Origin: an uncultured Neglectibacter sp. | Lineage (GTDB): Bacteria; Bacillota; Clostridia; Oscillospirales; Acutalibacteraceae | Assembly (NCBI GenBank): GCA_904419785.1 | Contig: CAJFSY010000003.1 | Span: 62,001-126,000, forward strand | DNA length: 64,000 nucleotides | Direction of reading: 5' to 3' | Part shown: piece after piece, positions 45,971-54,382 of the stretch | Layout of the letters: each line of letters opens with the position of its first letter | Position numbering within the stretch: the stretch's first letter is position 1 | The notes under the pieces: model-generated | What the model was told of the DNA's origin: nothing | Database searches by the model: none | Seen by the model: the letters and a program-made list of their open reading frames with translations, nothing else | Program-made: the position numbers and the translations under genes

Positions 45971-48900
45971 ATTTAAAATACTTCACACCAGACTCAAACA
46001 ACAGCTGGTCTTTCTCGCCGGGGACATTCTTATACAGATTCACGCCCTTGCGCTCAGAATGGCCCATCTTGCCCAGCACACGGCCATCGGGGCTGGTAAT
46101 GCCCTCGATCGCGCAGACAGAGCCGTTGGGGTTCCACAAAATATCGCCGCTGACAGTGCCTTCGTGGTCCACATACTGGGTGGCGATCTGGCCGTTCTCG
46201 ATAAGCTTCTTCAACGCCTTTTCATCGGCCACGAACCGGCCTTCGCCGTGGGACACGGGAACAGCGTGGATATCCCCCGCATTGACGCCCGCCATCCAGG
46301 GAGATTTCACACTGGTGATACGGGTATACACCATCCGGGACACATGGCGGCCTAGAGTGTTGAAGGTCAGGGTGGGGTCATCCTCCTTGGGCTCGGTGAT
46401 CTTGCCATAAGGCACCAGGCCCAGCTTGATCAGCGCCTGGAAGCCGTTGCAGATGCCCAGCATCAAGCCGTCACGGGCTTCCAGCAGATCAGTAACTGCC
46501 TGGGCGATCTTGGGATTGCGGAAGGTGGTGGCAATGAACTTGCCAGAGCCTTCCGGCTCGTCGCCGCCGGAGAAACCGCCGGGGATCATGATGATCTGGG
46601 CGCGGCGGATGGCTTTCTCCATCCGGTCGATGGTCTCCTCAATATCCTTGGCGGACAGGTTCTTCACCACCAAAATCTCGGTCTCGGCGCCGGCTTTCTC
46701 AAAAGCACGGGCGCTGTCCACCTCACAGTTGGTACCGGGGAAGGCGGGAATAAACACCCTGGGACGGGCGGTTTTGATAGCGGGGGCTTTGTTTTCCCGC
46801 TGGGTATACAGAGGCACATCCGCAGTTACAGGCACAGTTTCCGCACCGTTGGGGAAAATCTTCTCCAAAGTACCCATCCAAGCGCCGATCAGTTCGTCGA
46901 GGGCGATCTTCTCCCCATCCAGTTTCACATCCTCTTTGCTGGTGGTATGGCCCAGCAGCACCGGGGACAAGGCAGGGTCGGTAGAGAGATCTGCTTCGCT
47001 GGAAAGCTCAACCACCAGCGCGCCTTCCTGGGGAGCATACAGCGTTTCTTTGGAAAGGCCCTTGGCAAACCGGAAGCCTGTCTTGCTGCCAAAGCACATC
47101 CGCAGTACGGCAGCGGCGGCGCCGCCTTCCCGCACCACGCCGGCGGAGACGATGTCTCCCAATTCTATATGCGCCAGCACTGCTCGATAATACGCTTTCA
47201 AAGCTTCCCAACGAGGCATACCCTCTTCCGTTTCGGGAATGGGGAGCAGCATCAAAGTAGAGCCAGGTTCTTTCACGCTGGCGGAAAGAGTCTTGCTGGC
47301 TTTTGTCATGGCCACTGCAAAACTGACCAAGGTGGGCGGTACATCCAAGTTTTCAAAAGAGCCGGACATACTATCCTTACCGCCGATAGAAGGCAGGCCC
47401 ATGCCCAACTGGGCTTCCAAAGCGCCTAAAAGAGCGGCGGCGGGCTTGCCCCAGCGCTGGGGCACATCATGGAGCCGTTCAAAATATTCCTGGAAGGTGA
47501 GCCGGGCCTTTAAGGGGTCAGCACCTATAGCCGCCAGTTTGGAAAGGCTCTCCACTACGGCGTAAGCAGCTCCCGCAAAGGGGGAATACCGGGCCACGCC
47601 GGGGATATAACCATAGCTCATGGCGGTAGCGTCGTCCGTCTCGCCCTTTTCCAGCGGGATCTTAGCCACCATAGCTTCTTCAGGGGTGAGCTGATACTTG
47701 CCGGCAAAAGGCATCAACACCGTGGCAGCGCCAATGCTGGAGTCAAACCGCTCGGAAAGGCCCTTCTGGCTGCAAACTTCCAACCGGGCCATATTGGCTT
47801 TCAAAGCCTCTACGCCCTCTTTGCCTGCCAAAGCTTCCGGCACGGACTTCCGATAATCGCAGCCCTGGGGCGCGGTGATCTCCGCCTCCGCGTTCTGGGT
47901 AACGCCATTGGTATCCAGGAAGGCCCGGGACAGGTCTACCACCTGGTCGCCCCGCCACTCCATACGCAGCCGGGGCTCTTCTGTGACAATCGCCACCACC
48001 TGGGCGTCCAGGTTTTCTTCCCCAGCCTTCTCGCAGAACTCCGCCACGTCTTTGGGGTCCAGCACAACGGCCATGCGTTCCTGAGATTCAGAAATGGCCA
48101 GTTCGGTGCCATCCAAGCCCTCGTACTTCTTGGGCACTTTATTCAAATCGATTTCCAAACCGGGAGCCAGCTCGCCAATGGCCACGCACACACCGCCAGC
48201 GCCAAAGTCATTGCAGCGCTTGATCAGGCGGGCAACAGAGGCGTTCCGGAACAGCCGCTGGATCTTCCGCTCGGTGGGGGGATTGCCCTTTTGCACCTCG
48301 GCGCCGCAGACTTCCACGGATTTCTCCGTATGGGCCTTGCTGGAACCGGTAGCGCCGCCGATACCATCACGGCCAGTAGCGCCGCCCAACAGCACGATCA
48401 CGTCTCCGGGCACAGGCTCTTCACGCTTTACGTTGGCCTTGGGAGAAGCGCCGATCACCGCGCCGATCTCCATGCGCTTGGCAACGTATCCGGGGTCATA
48501 CAGCTCGGTGACCTGGCCGGTAGCCAGACCGATCTGGTTGCCATAGGAGGAATATCCCGCCGCGGCGCCAGTGGTGATCTTACGGGTGGGCAGCTTGCCG
48601 TGAAGGGTCTTGTCAAAGGGAACGGTGGGGTCACCGCTGCCAGTGACACGCATGGCCTGATACACATAAGCCCGGCCGGACAGCGGGTCGCGGATAGCGC
48701 CGCCCAAGCAGGTGGCTGCACCGCCGAAGGGCTCGATCTCGGTGGGATGGTTGTGGGTCTCGTTTTTAAACTGGATCAGCCACGTTTCCGTCTTGCCGTC
48801 AATGGTCACGGGCGCTTCGATAGAACAAGCGTTGATCTCGTCGCTCACGTCCAGGTCCGGGACAAGGCCCTTCTTCCGCAGATACTTGCCGCCGATAGTG

Positions 48901-49727
48901 GCCATATCCATCAAGGAAACAGGCTTATCCTTACCGGCGTACAATTCATCCCGCAAGGAAAGGTAGTTCTTTAGGGCAGCTTCCACAGCCTGGCTCAGCT
49001 TGCCTTTCTCAATGTCGATTTTATTCAACCGGGTAAGGAAGGTGGTATGGCGGCAGTGGTCGCTCCAATAGGTGTCGATCACCCGCAGTTCTGTCACAGT
49101 GGGGTCACGGTGCTCCTGGTCCCGGAAGTAATCCCGGCAGAACGCCAAGTCGGAAAGAGTCATGGCAAAGCCCATGGAATCAAAATATGTTTTCAGTTCC
49201 TGCTCGTTCCAGGTGATGAACCCGGTCACCCGGGCCACGTCGGCAGGCTCGTCGGCTTTCATTTCCAGGGATTCCGGTTTTTCCATAGACGCCACACGGG
49301 ATTCCACCGGGTTTACAAGATACCCTTGGATTTTTTCAAATTCCTGGTCGCTGATGTGGCCTTTCAGAGCCACTACCTTAGCGGAAAGCACTGCGGGGCG
49401 TTCACCCTGGGTGAGCAGCTGCACGCACTGGGCAGCGGAGTCTGCCCGCTGGTCATACTGGCCTGGCAGATATTCCATAGCGAATACCCGGTACTCTTCC
49501 GGAAGTTTATAATCTTCCCCATAGACGCTGTCCATGGTAGGCTCGGAGAGGATGGTCCGGGCCGCCGCCTGGAACTGCTCCTCATTAAGGCCCGCCACAT
49601 CATACCGGTTGAGGATACGCACTTCCTCAAGCCCGGAGATTCTCAGATTCTTTTTCAAATCTGAAAGCATATGCTGGGCTTCGATGTTAAACCCTTTTTT
49701 CTTCTCTACAAATACCCGTGTAACCAT
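45969..49727 (-). CDS. purL: Phosphoribosylformylglycinamidine synthase, single-chain
   Basis: A 1252-residue enzyme of purine synthesis (FGAR + Gln + ATP to FGAM), of the large single-chain type. An N-terminal PurS-like region and linker come first, then two AIRS-like halves (SDHCRHTTF and GGKDSMSGSFENL motifs). The C-terminal glutamine amidotransferase has the catalytic Cys in GICNGFQ and a His/Glu in SHGEGRF. Many Firmicutes have split PurSQL, so the fused clostridial type is worth noting, but not rare. ATG 49727 has AAAGGATG 8 nt upstream. The 260-bp leader shows no purine riboswitch. Confidence 0.96.
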   Translation of the reverse strand: MVTRVFVEKKKGFNIEAQHMLSDLKKNLRISGLEEVRILNRYDVAGLNEEQFQAAARTILSEPTMDSVYGEDYKLPEEYRVFAMEYLPGQYDQRADSAAQCVQLLTQGERPAVLSAKVVALKGHISDQEFEKIQGYLVNPVESRVASMEKPESLEMKADEPADVARVTGFITWNEQELKTYFDSMGFAMTLSDLAFCRDYFRDQEHRDPTVTELRVIDTYWSDHCRHTTFLTRLNKIDIEKGKLSQAVEAALKNYLSLRDELYAGKDKPVSLMDMATIGGKYLRKKGLVPDLDVSDEINACSIEAPVTIDGKTETWLIQFKNETHNHPTEIEPFGGAATCLGGAIRDPLSGRAYVYQAMRVTGSGDPTVPFDKTLHGKLPTRKITTGAAAGYSSYGNQIGLATGQVTELYDPGYVAKRMEIGAVIGASPKANVKREEPVPGDVIVLLGGATGRDGIGGATGSSKAHTEKSVEVCGAEVQKGNPPTERKIQRLFRNASVARLIKRCNDFGAGGVCVAIGELAPGLEIDLNKVPKKYEGLDGTELAISESQERMAVVLDPKDVAEFCEKAGEENLDAQVVAIVTEEPRLRMEWRGDQVVDLSRAFLDTNGVTQNAEAEITAPQGCDYRKSVPEALAGKEGVEALKANMARLEVCSQKGLSERFDSSIGAATVLMPFAGKYQLTPEEAMVAKIPLEKGETDDATAMSYGYIPGVARYSPFAGAAYAVVESLSKLAAIGADPLKARLTFQEYFERLHDVPQRWGKPAAALLGALEAQLGMGLPSIGGKDSMSGSFENLDVPPTLVSFAVAMTKASKTLSASVKEPGSTLMLLPIPETEEGMPRWEALKAYYRAVLAHIELGDIVSAGVVREGGAAAAVLRMCFGSKTGFRFAKGLSKETLYAPQEGALVVELSSEADLSTDPALSPVLLGHTTSKEDVKLDGEKIALDELIGAWMGTLEKIFPNGAETVPVTADVPLYTQRENKAPAIKTARPRVFIPAFPGTNCEVDSARAFEKAGAETEILVVKNLSAKDIEETIDRMEKAIRRAQIIMIPGGFSGGDEPEGSGKFIATTFRNPKIAQAVTDLLEARDGLMLGICNGFQALIKLGLVPYGKITEPKEDDPTLTFNTLGRHVSRMVYTRITSVKSPWMAGVNAGDIHAVPVSHGEGRFVADEKALKKLIENGQIATQYVDHEGTVSGDILWNPNGSVCAIEGITSPDGRVLGKMGHSERKGVNLYKNVPGEKDQLLFESGVKYFK

Positions 49728-49989
49728 GACTTCATCCTTTCTCCAGCGGAAAGCTGGGCAAAGAGTTTTTAGACAGAACTGCCCAAAAAGCAGATATCAA
49801 AGCGATGCGCTCTCCCTGCATCCGTCAAAAAACGCGGACATTCCGTCCGGCGCCACTCTACCAAGGAAATGAGCGCAACATACAGACCCGCGTCTTACCC
49901 ACCGCAGGCGCGAGCCTTGCGTCCAAGCGAAACCTGGCCCCTTGTGTGTACCATTGTAACACAAGGGGCCAGGTTTATAAAGCGTTAAA
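49728..49989. other. 262-bp gap upstream of purL
   Basis: No gene is seen. It contains the perfect inverted repeat at 49930-49976 (listed separately), a GGGCA/TGCCC stem close to purL, and no recognised riboswitch or clear promoter. Purine control of purL, if any, is not visible. Confidence 0.6.
49930..49976. terminator. Perfect 18-bp inverted repeat after glycosyltransferase gene
   Basis: AAACCTGGCCCCTTGTGT (49930-49947) pairs without mismatch with ACACAAGGGGCCAGGTTT (49959-49976) around an 11-nt loop. It lies 14 bp after the end of the minus-strand glycosyltransferase gene. Neither side has a T tract longer than TTT, so it may be a terminator without a classical tail or another type of RNA/DNA hairpin. 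Confidence 0.55.
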
Positions 49990-51285
49990 TCAAAGTTTTC
50001 TGTTTTTGCGGAACTTCCTCAGTTCCTGGGGAGAAACACTGCCCATATCGCCAATAGACAGAGCCACCGAATGCTTGATAGGTTTCCACTCGATGTTGCC
50101 GAACACCGCCACCAGCATGGCGATGCCAAAGCTGAACACGAAGAAGGGGAACGTGAAGGAATAGGCGATCTTCTTGCCCTTGGAGCAGCGGATGTTCTTC
50201 CATTCCGTGGCCAGGGTCATGGCGCCCATCAGGTACATGGTGGCGTAAGAATTCACCGCGGACATTGCCAGCGACATGAAGAACACACCCAATTCCTGCC
50301 GGGCGGAGGTGACGCCCACGACCAGCATGATACCGTTGAGCACCAAGCTGATCACTGTGATGACCACTGCCGGGATGGTGCACATCAACATATCGAAACA
50401 GCCAAAGCTGCCTTCGCTCAGCATTCTGCGGGTCATGCTGCCGCCCCGCTTAGCCACCACTTGCAAATAGCCTTTCACCCAGCGGGAACGCTGGACAATA
50501 GACTGCTTAAAGCTGGTGGGCTGCTCGTCATAAGCCACCGCCGTGCCGCAATAAGCGATCTTCACGCCACGGGACACCAGATCGGCGGTAAATTCCAAGT
50601 CCTCGGTGAGCAGGAAATATTCCCAGCCGCCCAGCTCGTCCAGCAGGTCCTGGGCAAACAAAAACCCTGTGCCGGATACGCTGCAGCTGGTTCCCAGGTA
50701 ATCTCTGGGCCGGTTTAAGTATTCGGACTCGCGCAAAAACCACAAGCCATATCCGGCGGTGATCCAGTTATCGCCAAAGTTCTTGGTATTCCGATAGCCG
50801 GTGACCACCTGGTTCCCATTGGAGAACACCTTGTTCATCTCGGTGACATAATGGGGGTCCAGAAGATTGTCGGCGTCAAAAACGAAATAGCCGTCATACC
50901 GCTCTTCCGGATAAGTCTCTTTGATCTTTTCCAGCAGGAACCGCAGGGCATATCCCTTGCCCACCTGCTCTTTATTCTGGCGCTCAAAGACCCTGGCCCC
51001 GCAAGAAGCGGCGATAGCGGCGGTATCGTCGGTGCAGTTATCCGCCACCAGATACACATCCAGCAATTCCTGGGGATAGTCCTGCCCCCGAATGCTCTCC
51101 AACAGCTGGGCGATCACAGCGCTCTCATTGCGGGCCGCGATCAGCACAGCATACCGGCACAGTTTCTGCGCCGTAAATACCCGATGCTTTTTTAACAGCC
51201 GTACCACAGCGAACACTGCCTGGTAACAGTAACAAGCCACGAACAACGCTGCCATAAGGAAATTGATAGTCGATAAAGTTTCCAT
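49990..51285 (-). CDS. Membrane glycosyltransferase, family 2 (processive type)
   Basis: A 431-residue protein with an N-terminal membrane helix, a cytoplasmic GT-A domain and about four C-terminal helices. Catalytic motifs in order: NCTDDT, DADN (metal), TEDLEF and QRSRWVKG, the D, DxD, ED, QxxRW set of processive enzymes such as NAG transferases. It probably makes an exopolysaccharide or wall-linked polymer. ATG 51285 was chosen because GGGGAGGAGAG ends 4 nt before it; an in-frame ATG 48 bp earlier lacks an RBS. A long leader of about 210 nt separates it from its promoter. Confidence 0.9.
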   Translation of the reverse strand: METLSTINFLMAALFVACYCYQAVFAVVRLLKKHRVFTAQKLCRYAVLIAARNESAVIAQLLESIRGQDYPQELLDVYLVADNCTDDTAAIAASCGARVFERQNKEQVGKGYALRFLLEKIKETYPEERYDGYFVFDADNLLDPHYVTEMNKVFSNGNQVVTGYRNTKNFGDNWITAGYGLWFLRESEYLNRPRDYLGTSCSVSGTGFLFAQDLLDELGGWEYFLLTEDLEFTADLVSRGVKIAYCGTAVAYDEQPTSFKQSIVQRSRWVKGYLQVVAKRGGSMTRRMLSEGSFGCFDMLMCTIPAVVITVISLVLNGIMLVVGVTSARQELGVFFMSLAMSAVNSYATMYLMGAMTLATEWKNIRCSKGKKIAYSFTFPFFVFSFGIAMLVAVFGNIEWKPIKHSVALSIGDMGSVSPQELRKFRKNRKL

Positions 51286-51500
51286 AAATCTCTCCTCCCC
51301 CCGCTTACACAAGCAGGCAAAGAATTTTTTCAATGCTTCAACAAATCTCGTTACACACCAAAGGGTTCCTCAAAACACAACCGCGCCTTGCCATTTAGCG
51401 CCAAAAGCCTTTTGCAACGAACAAAATAAAAAAGTGATTCAGAAATCAGTATGGCAAAAAGTTTTCAAGTTTTTCTAAACGATCTATCTGCTAGGTCTTT

Positions 51501-51529
51501 ATTATAGCACACCTAAATGATATTGTGAA
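51501..51529 (-). promoter_or_regulatory. Promoter for glycosyltransferase gene
   Basis: On the minus strand TTCACA (51529-51524), 17 bp, TATAAT (51506-51501), with TGC immediately before the -10. The message leader would be about 210 nt, long enough for a regulatory RNA. I see no gene and no known riboswitch in 51286-51500. Confidence 0.75.
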
Positions 51530-51618
51530 CGAATTAATAACAACACGACGATTTTCTTAAGAATTCATTAAGCCGACGCCTAAAAATCAAAAAAATTTGT
51601 AGATTTGCAAATTAGGGC

Positions 51619-51647
51619 TTGCAATTTCTCTCAAAATCGTGTAAACT
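51619..51647 (+). promoter_or_regulatory. Promoter for tRNA-Val
   Basis: TTGCAA (51619-51624), 17 bp, TAAACT (51642-51647), about 18 bp before the tRNA 5' end. Confidence 0.75.
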
Positions 51648-51664
51648 TATCTAGCAACAAAAAA

Positions 51665-51741
51665 GGGCGCTTAGCTCAGCTGGCTAGAGCACCTGCTTGA
51701 CGTGCAGGGGGTCAGCGGTTCAAGTCCGTTAGCGCCCACCA
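51665..51741 (+). tRNA. tRNA-Val (anticodon GAC)
   Basis: A full cloverleaf. Acceptor GGGCGCT pairs with AGCGCCC, the D-arm is AGCTCAGCTGGCTAGAGC, the anticodon stem-loop is CCTGC-TTGACGT-GCAGG with GAC, and the T-loop is TTCAAGT. It ends in an encoded CCA. It marks the left edge of an AT-richer region and could be an integration site. Confidence 0.95.
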
Positions 51742-51771
51742 TCTTTACTGGTCAAAAATGAAACCACCCCG

Positions 51772-51799
51772 AAAAAAGCCCGGAATTCCGGGCTTTTTT
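51772..51799. terminator. Terminator after tRNA-Val
   Basis: AAAAAAGCCCGG pairs with CCGGGCTTTTTT around AATT. A second small stem, CCGTCACG/CGTGACGG, lies at about 51833-51850. Confidence 0.93.
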
Positions 51800-51868
51800 C
51801 GCGTTTTCAGGGCCAAAAAAGGCCCGTCACGGCGTGACGGTTTTGAATGAAACCGCACCCGTCTGAAG

Positions 51869-51883
51869 GGATTCGAACCCTTG
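51869..51883 (-). other. Fossil tRNA T-arm, possible att remnant
   Basis: On the minus strand, AAGGG-TTCGAAT-CCCTT forms a perfect T-stem with a canonical T-loop. No full cloverleaf or CCA follows. Such 3' tRNA pieces are left where integrative elements insert. It lies 128 bp beyond tRNA-Val, at the start of the AT-richer island. Confidence 0.5.
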
Positions 51884-51999
51884 TAAATCCATTCCATAAC
51901 CGAATGATCCCAAAGAGCATTAGGATTCTATTTGCGTATTGGGAAATGGATATGAGAGTCATGACTAAATTTACCGTTGTGAACATAAAGGAGTAAATT

Positions 52000-52509
52000 A
52001 TGGAAAACCTTGCTGTAAACGGTTCTTCTTTCTGCTATCATCTTAACCTAAAGCAGAACAAAGTCATAACAGGAACATACAATTTTGCAGCCCTCATGGA
52101 GAAACAAGCTGCATTGGCAAAAGAAGAACCTCAAATCGGAAAGGGGACGGTATCAGAAGCGCTGCTCAAAGAATTGGCAAGGAAATACGACCCTTCTGAG
52201 ATGTCTCAAGACGATTACAACCACTTCATTGAGGACTTGCGCAAGCATGATATCCTTGGAAAAAGCGAGCTCAACGACATTGGACTTGATAGGGTCGTTC
52301 TCGGTCCAAGTCATCTCTGTTCCGGTGGCATTGAACCCAACCTTTCCGAAGATGAAAAAGGAATTCATACGATTGCAGACGCAAACGGAAATGCTCTTAC
52401 TTGGGTTGAAATTGCCCTGAAACGTTGTACAGGTCTTTACGATTCCATAAAAAAGAATGCTCTATTGAAAGTGTCCGATATCCTTAACCAGATAGCCAAA
52501 TTGCAATGA
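52000..52509 (+). CDS. Orphan protein of unknown function
   Basis: A 169-residue soluble protein with a good RBS (AAAGGAG, 7 nt before ATG 52000). The centre contains LLKELARKYDPSEMSQDDYNHFIEDL and a following DILGKSELNDIG, a helical segment seen in small clostridial proteins of unknown role. It has no signal peptide, membrane helix or catalytic motif that I can identify. It is the first gene after the tRNA/T-arm junction and stands alone. Codon use is more AT-rich than in flanking core genes, consistent with transfer. Confidence 0.75.
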   Translation: MENLAVNGSSFCYHLNLKQNKVITGTYNFAALMEKQAALAKEEPQIGKGTVSEALLKELARKYDPSEMSQDDYNHFIEDLRKHDILGKSELNDIGLDRVVLGPSHLCSGGIEPNLSEDEKGIHTIADANGNALTWVEIALKRCTGLYDSIKKNALLKVSDILNQIAKLQ

Positions 52510-52844
52510 ACTCATCAAAAACGGCAATCGTGGCATAACGTATTGCTCAATCTACCTGCTCGCATCCGAATGGGCCAGTAAAAAATCAGACAGTAGAAAG
52601 GCCCGTGATTTTCAGGTTTTAAAGTGACAGAGGCCAAGTCTATATAGGAAGTTGGCCTCCGATGGAGACTGTTTTACTTCGACCAAACCGCGCAGGGGAA
52701 CGCTGGTTTGCATTCAATCAAACACAAGCCCTCCAAGGATTTACTTGGAGGGCTTGTGTTTAATTGATGATATTTACAAAGGAAGATATGCGAAGCTAAC
52801 ACTGTCTCAGAGTATTAGCCGAGACTTCTCCGGATGAGAAATCT
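52510..52844. other. 335-bp non-coding interval in the island
   Basis: Contains a small hairpin (GAGGCCAA at 52630-52637 with TTGGCCTC at 52652-52659) and the strong terminator at 52720-52761. No gene with an RBS is seen; short frames here run across the hairpins. Confidence 0.6.
52720..52761. terminator. Strong intrinsic terminator
   Basis: AAACACAAGCCCTCCAAG pairs perfectly with CTTGGAGGGCTTGTGTTT around GATTTA. T-rich on both sides. Confidence 0.88.
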
Positions 52845-53861
52845 TTACATGGGGTCAGTTGCATTATCGGCCAGTGTTACCAAGCTATCAAAGTAACCTG
52901 CTTTACCATAGTAATTTATAGACGCGCCAGGCTCACCCTCTTTATCATCCAGCTTAACCCCGTCAGACCAGAACTCAAAACCTATCCCACCAGATTCGGT
53001 TTTAAAACCTATATAATAACCGCATCCAGTTGCCGGAGGGATTTTTTGTGAAGCAATATATGTAAAATCATTTACTAATTTTACTATCTCTTCAATTTGC
53101 TTTCGTTCCGTGATTGTGACTTGAGTCAGCTTACTATCACCGTTGTCCACTGTAATTGATATCACTTCCGATGGGTCTATATTAAAAAGTGTTTTCTCTC
53201 CTAAACCGTTTACTACCTTTTCGTGAAAAGATTTCATAACAGCGGCCATGTGAGAACGCTCCGTATTTCCGGCGGGATCTAACAGGTTACTTCCAACCCC
53301 GGAAATGATGCCTTTCCCAATTGCCCAACTAAGAGGAGTAAGCGCATATCTGCTGGCCTGATCTCCATCGGAGAAAGCGAAAACACTTCCCTGCGCGGCC
53401 AAATCATATTGCTTATACCGGGCATACTGATACAGAATGGTAGCCAATTGCTCCCGGGAAACAGGGGCATCCGGGCCAAATTTTCCATCTCCATAGCCGC
53501 TGACGATTCCATTTGCGCTTGCCCAAGCAATTGGAGCCGCATACCATTCATTCGCGGGCACATCTGTAAAAGGCGAGTTGGATACTTCCGGCTTCCCTTC
53601 CATATTGTACAGTATCGTCACCACCATTCCGCGCGTGGCAGCTTCATTAGGAGAGAAATTATTATTGCCAGTTCCACTCATCAAATCATTTTCATAAACA
53701 TATTGAACGGCATCGCAAAACCAATCTGACGTATTTACGTCTTTGAATGGAGATGCTGCTTCGGCAGCCAACGCTGTGCTCTGAAATGCTCCAAAAAGCA
53801 CAGAACAAACAAGCAGAAAACTTAATGCCTTTTTTCTCACTTTTAATAACGCCTCCTTCAT
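52845..53861 (-). CDS. SLH-domain surface protein with a C-terminal module shared with its neighbour
   Basis: A 338-residue exported protein. Signal peptide to about residue 35 (LSFLLVCSVLFGAF...ALA). Three SLH repeats follow: one starts SPFKDVNTSDWFCDAVQYVYEN, the second SPFTDVPANEWYAAPIAWASANG, and the third, less regular, FSDGDQASRYALTPLSWAIGKG. These anchor proteins to pyruvylated wall polymers. Residues about 225-338 are a separate beta-rich module (LTQVTITERKQIEEIVKLVN... FEFWSDGV... GYFDSLVTLADNATDPM) that recurs in the gene at 53948. It has AAGGAGG before the ATG. Function of the module is unknown. Confidence 0.9.
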   Translation of the reverse strand: MKEALLKVRKKALSFLLVCSVLFGAFQSTALAAEAASPFKDVNTSDWFCDAVQYVYENDLMSGTGNNNFSPNEAATRGMVVTILYNMEGKPEVSNSPFTDVPANEWYAAPIAWASANGIVSGYGDGKFGPDAPVSREQLATILYQYARYKQYDLAAQGSVFAFSDGDQASRYALTPLSWAIGKGIISGVGSNLLDPAGNTERSHMAAVMKSFHEKVVNGLGEKTLFNIDPSEVISITVDNGDSKLTQVTITERKQIEEIVKLVNDFTYIASQKIPPATGCGYYIGFKTESGGIGFEFWSDGVKLDDKEGEPGASINYYGKAGYFDSLVTLADNATDPM

Positions 53862-53947
53862 AGTGCATGAGTTTTTAATAGTCCTGCTATATCTCCGTCA
53901 GTTTCTATAGCTTGAAATGTTGTCCCGGGTTTTCTTGCCAATATAAT

Positions 53948-54382
53948 TCACATGGGGTCGGTTGCGTTATCAGCAAGCGTTACCAAGGAATCAAAATACC
54001 CTGTTTTGCCATAATAAAGTATAGATAAACCGTCCTCATTACGCACCCTTACTCCACTCTCCCAGAACTCAAATGATGTCCCACCTTCCAGAATTATAAT
54101 ATAACTCCATCCAGTTGACGGAGGTAATTCTTCTAAGGAAGTATACGTAAAACCATTTACCAATTTTACGATCTCTTCAATTTGACTTTGATCCGTAATG
54201 GTAACTTCAGTCAACTTATCACCATTTTTTATTATAATCGTTGATACTTCTGACGAGTCCATGTTAAAGAGTTTCTTGGGACGGTTAACCATTGTCACTC
54301 CTACACAAGCACCTATGACAACTATAATAGCTACTCCTATCAATACCCATATTATTTTTTTCTTTATAGGTTTAGTATTCAT
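53948..54382 (-). CDS. Membrane-anchored paralogue of the SLH protein's C-terminal module
   Basis: A 144-residue protein with a basic N-terminus and one membrane helix (about 10-32), followed directly by the same module as the SLH protein: LTEVTITDQSQIEEIVKLVN, FEFWESGV and the identical 16-residue end YFDSLVTLADNATDPM. There are no SLH repeats. The pair looks like a tandem duplication in which only the anchor differs. The ending DPM is the same in both, and DNA identity at the 3' ends is visibly high. The module may be a ligand-binding or inhibitor domain; no catalytic residues are evident. Confidence 0.85.
   Translation of the reverse strand: MNTKPIKKKIIWVLIGVAIIVVIGACVGVTMVNRPKKLFNMDSSEVSTIIIKNGDKLTEVTITDQSQIEEIVKLVNGFTYTSLEELPPSTGWSYIIILEGGTSFEFWESGVRVRNEDGLSILYYGKTGYFDSLVTLADNATDPM

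Noticed and set aside
49728-49989. Purine riboswitch in front of purL
   Set aside because: The conserved three-way junction and loop sequences are not visible on the minus strand; only simple hairpins are.
52652-52837. Plus-strand 61-codon frame in the island
   Set aside because: It reads straight through the strong terminator hairpin at 52720-52761 and has no RBS.
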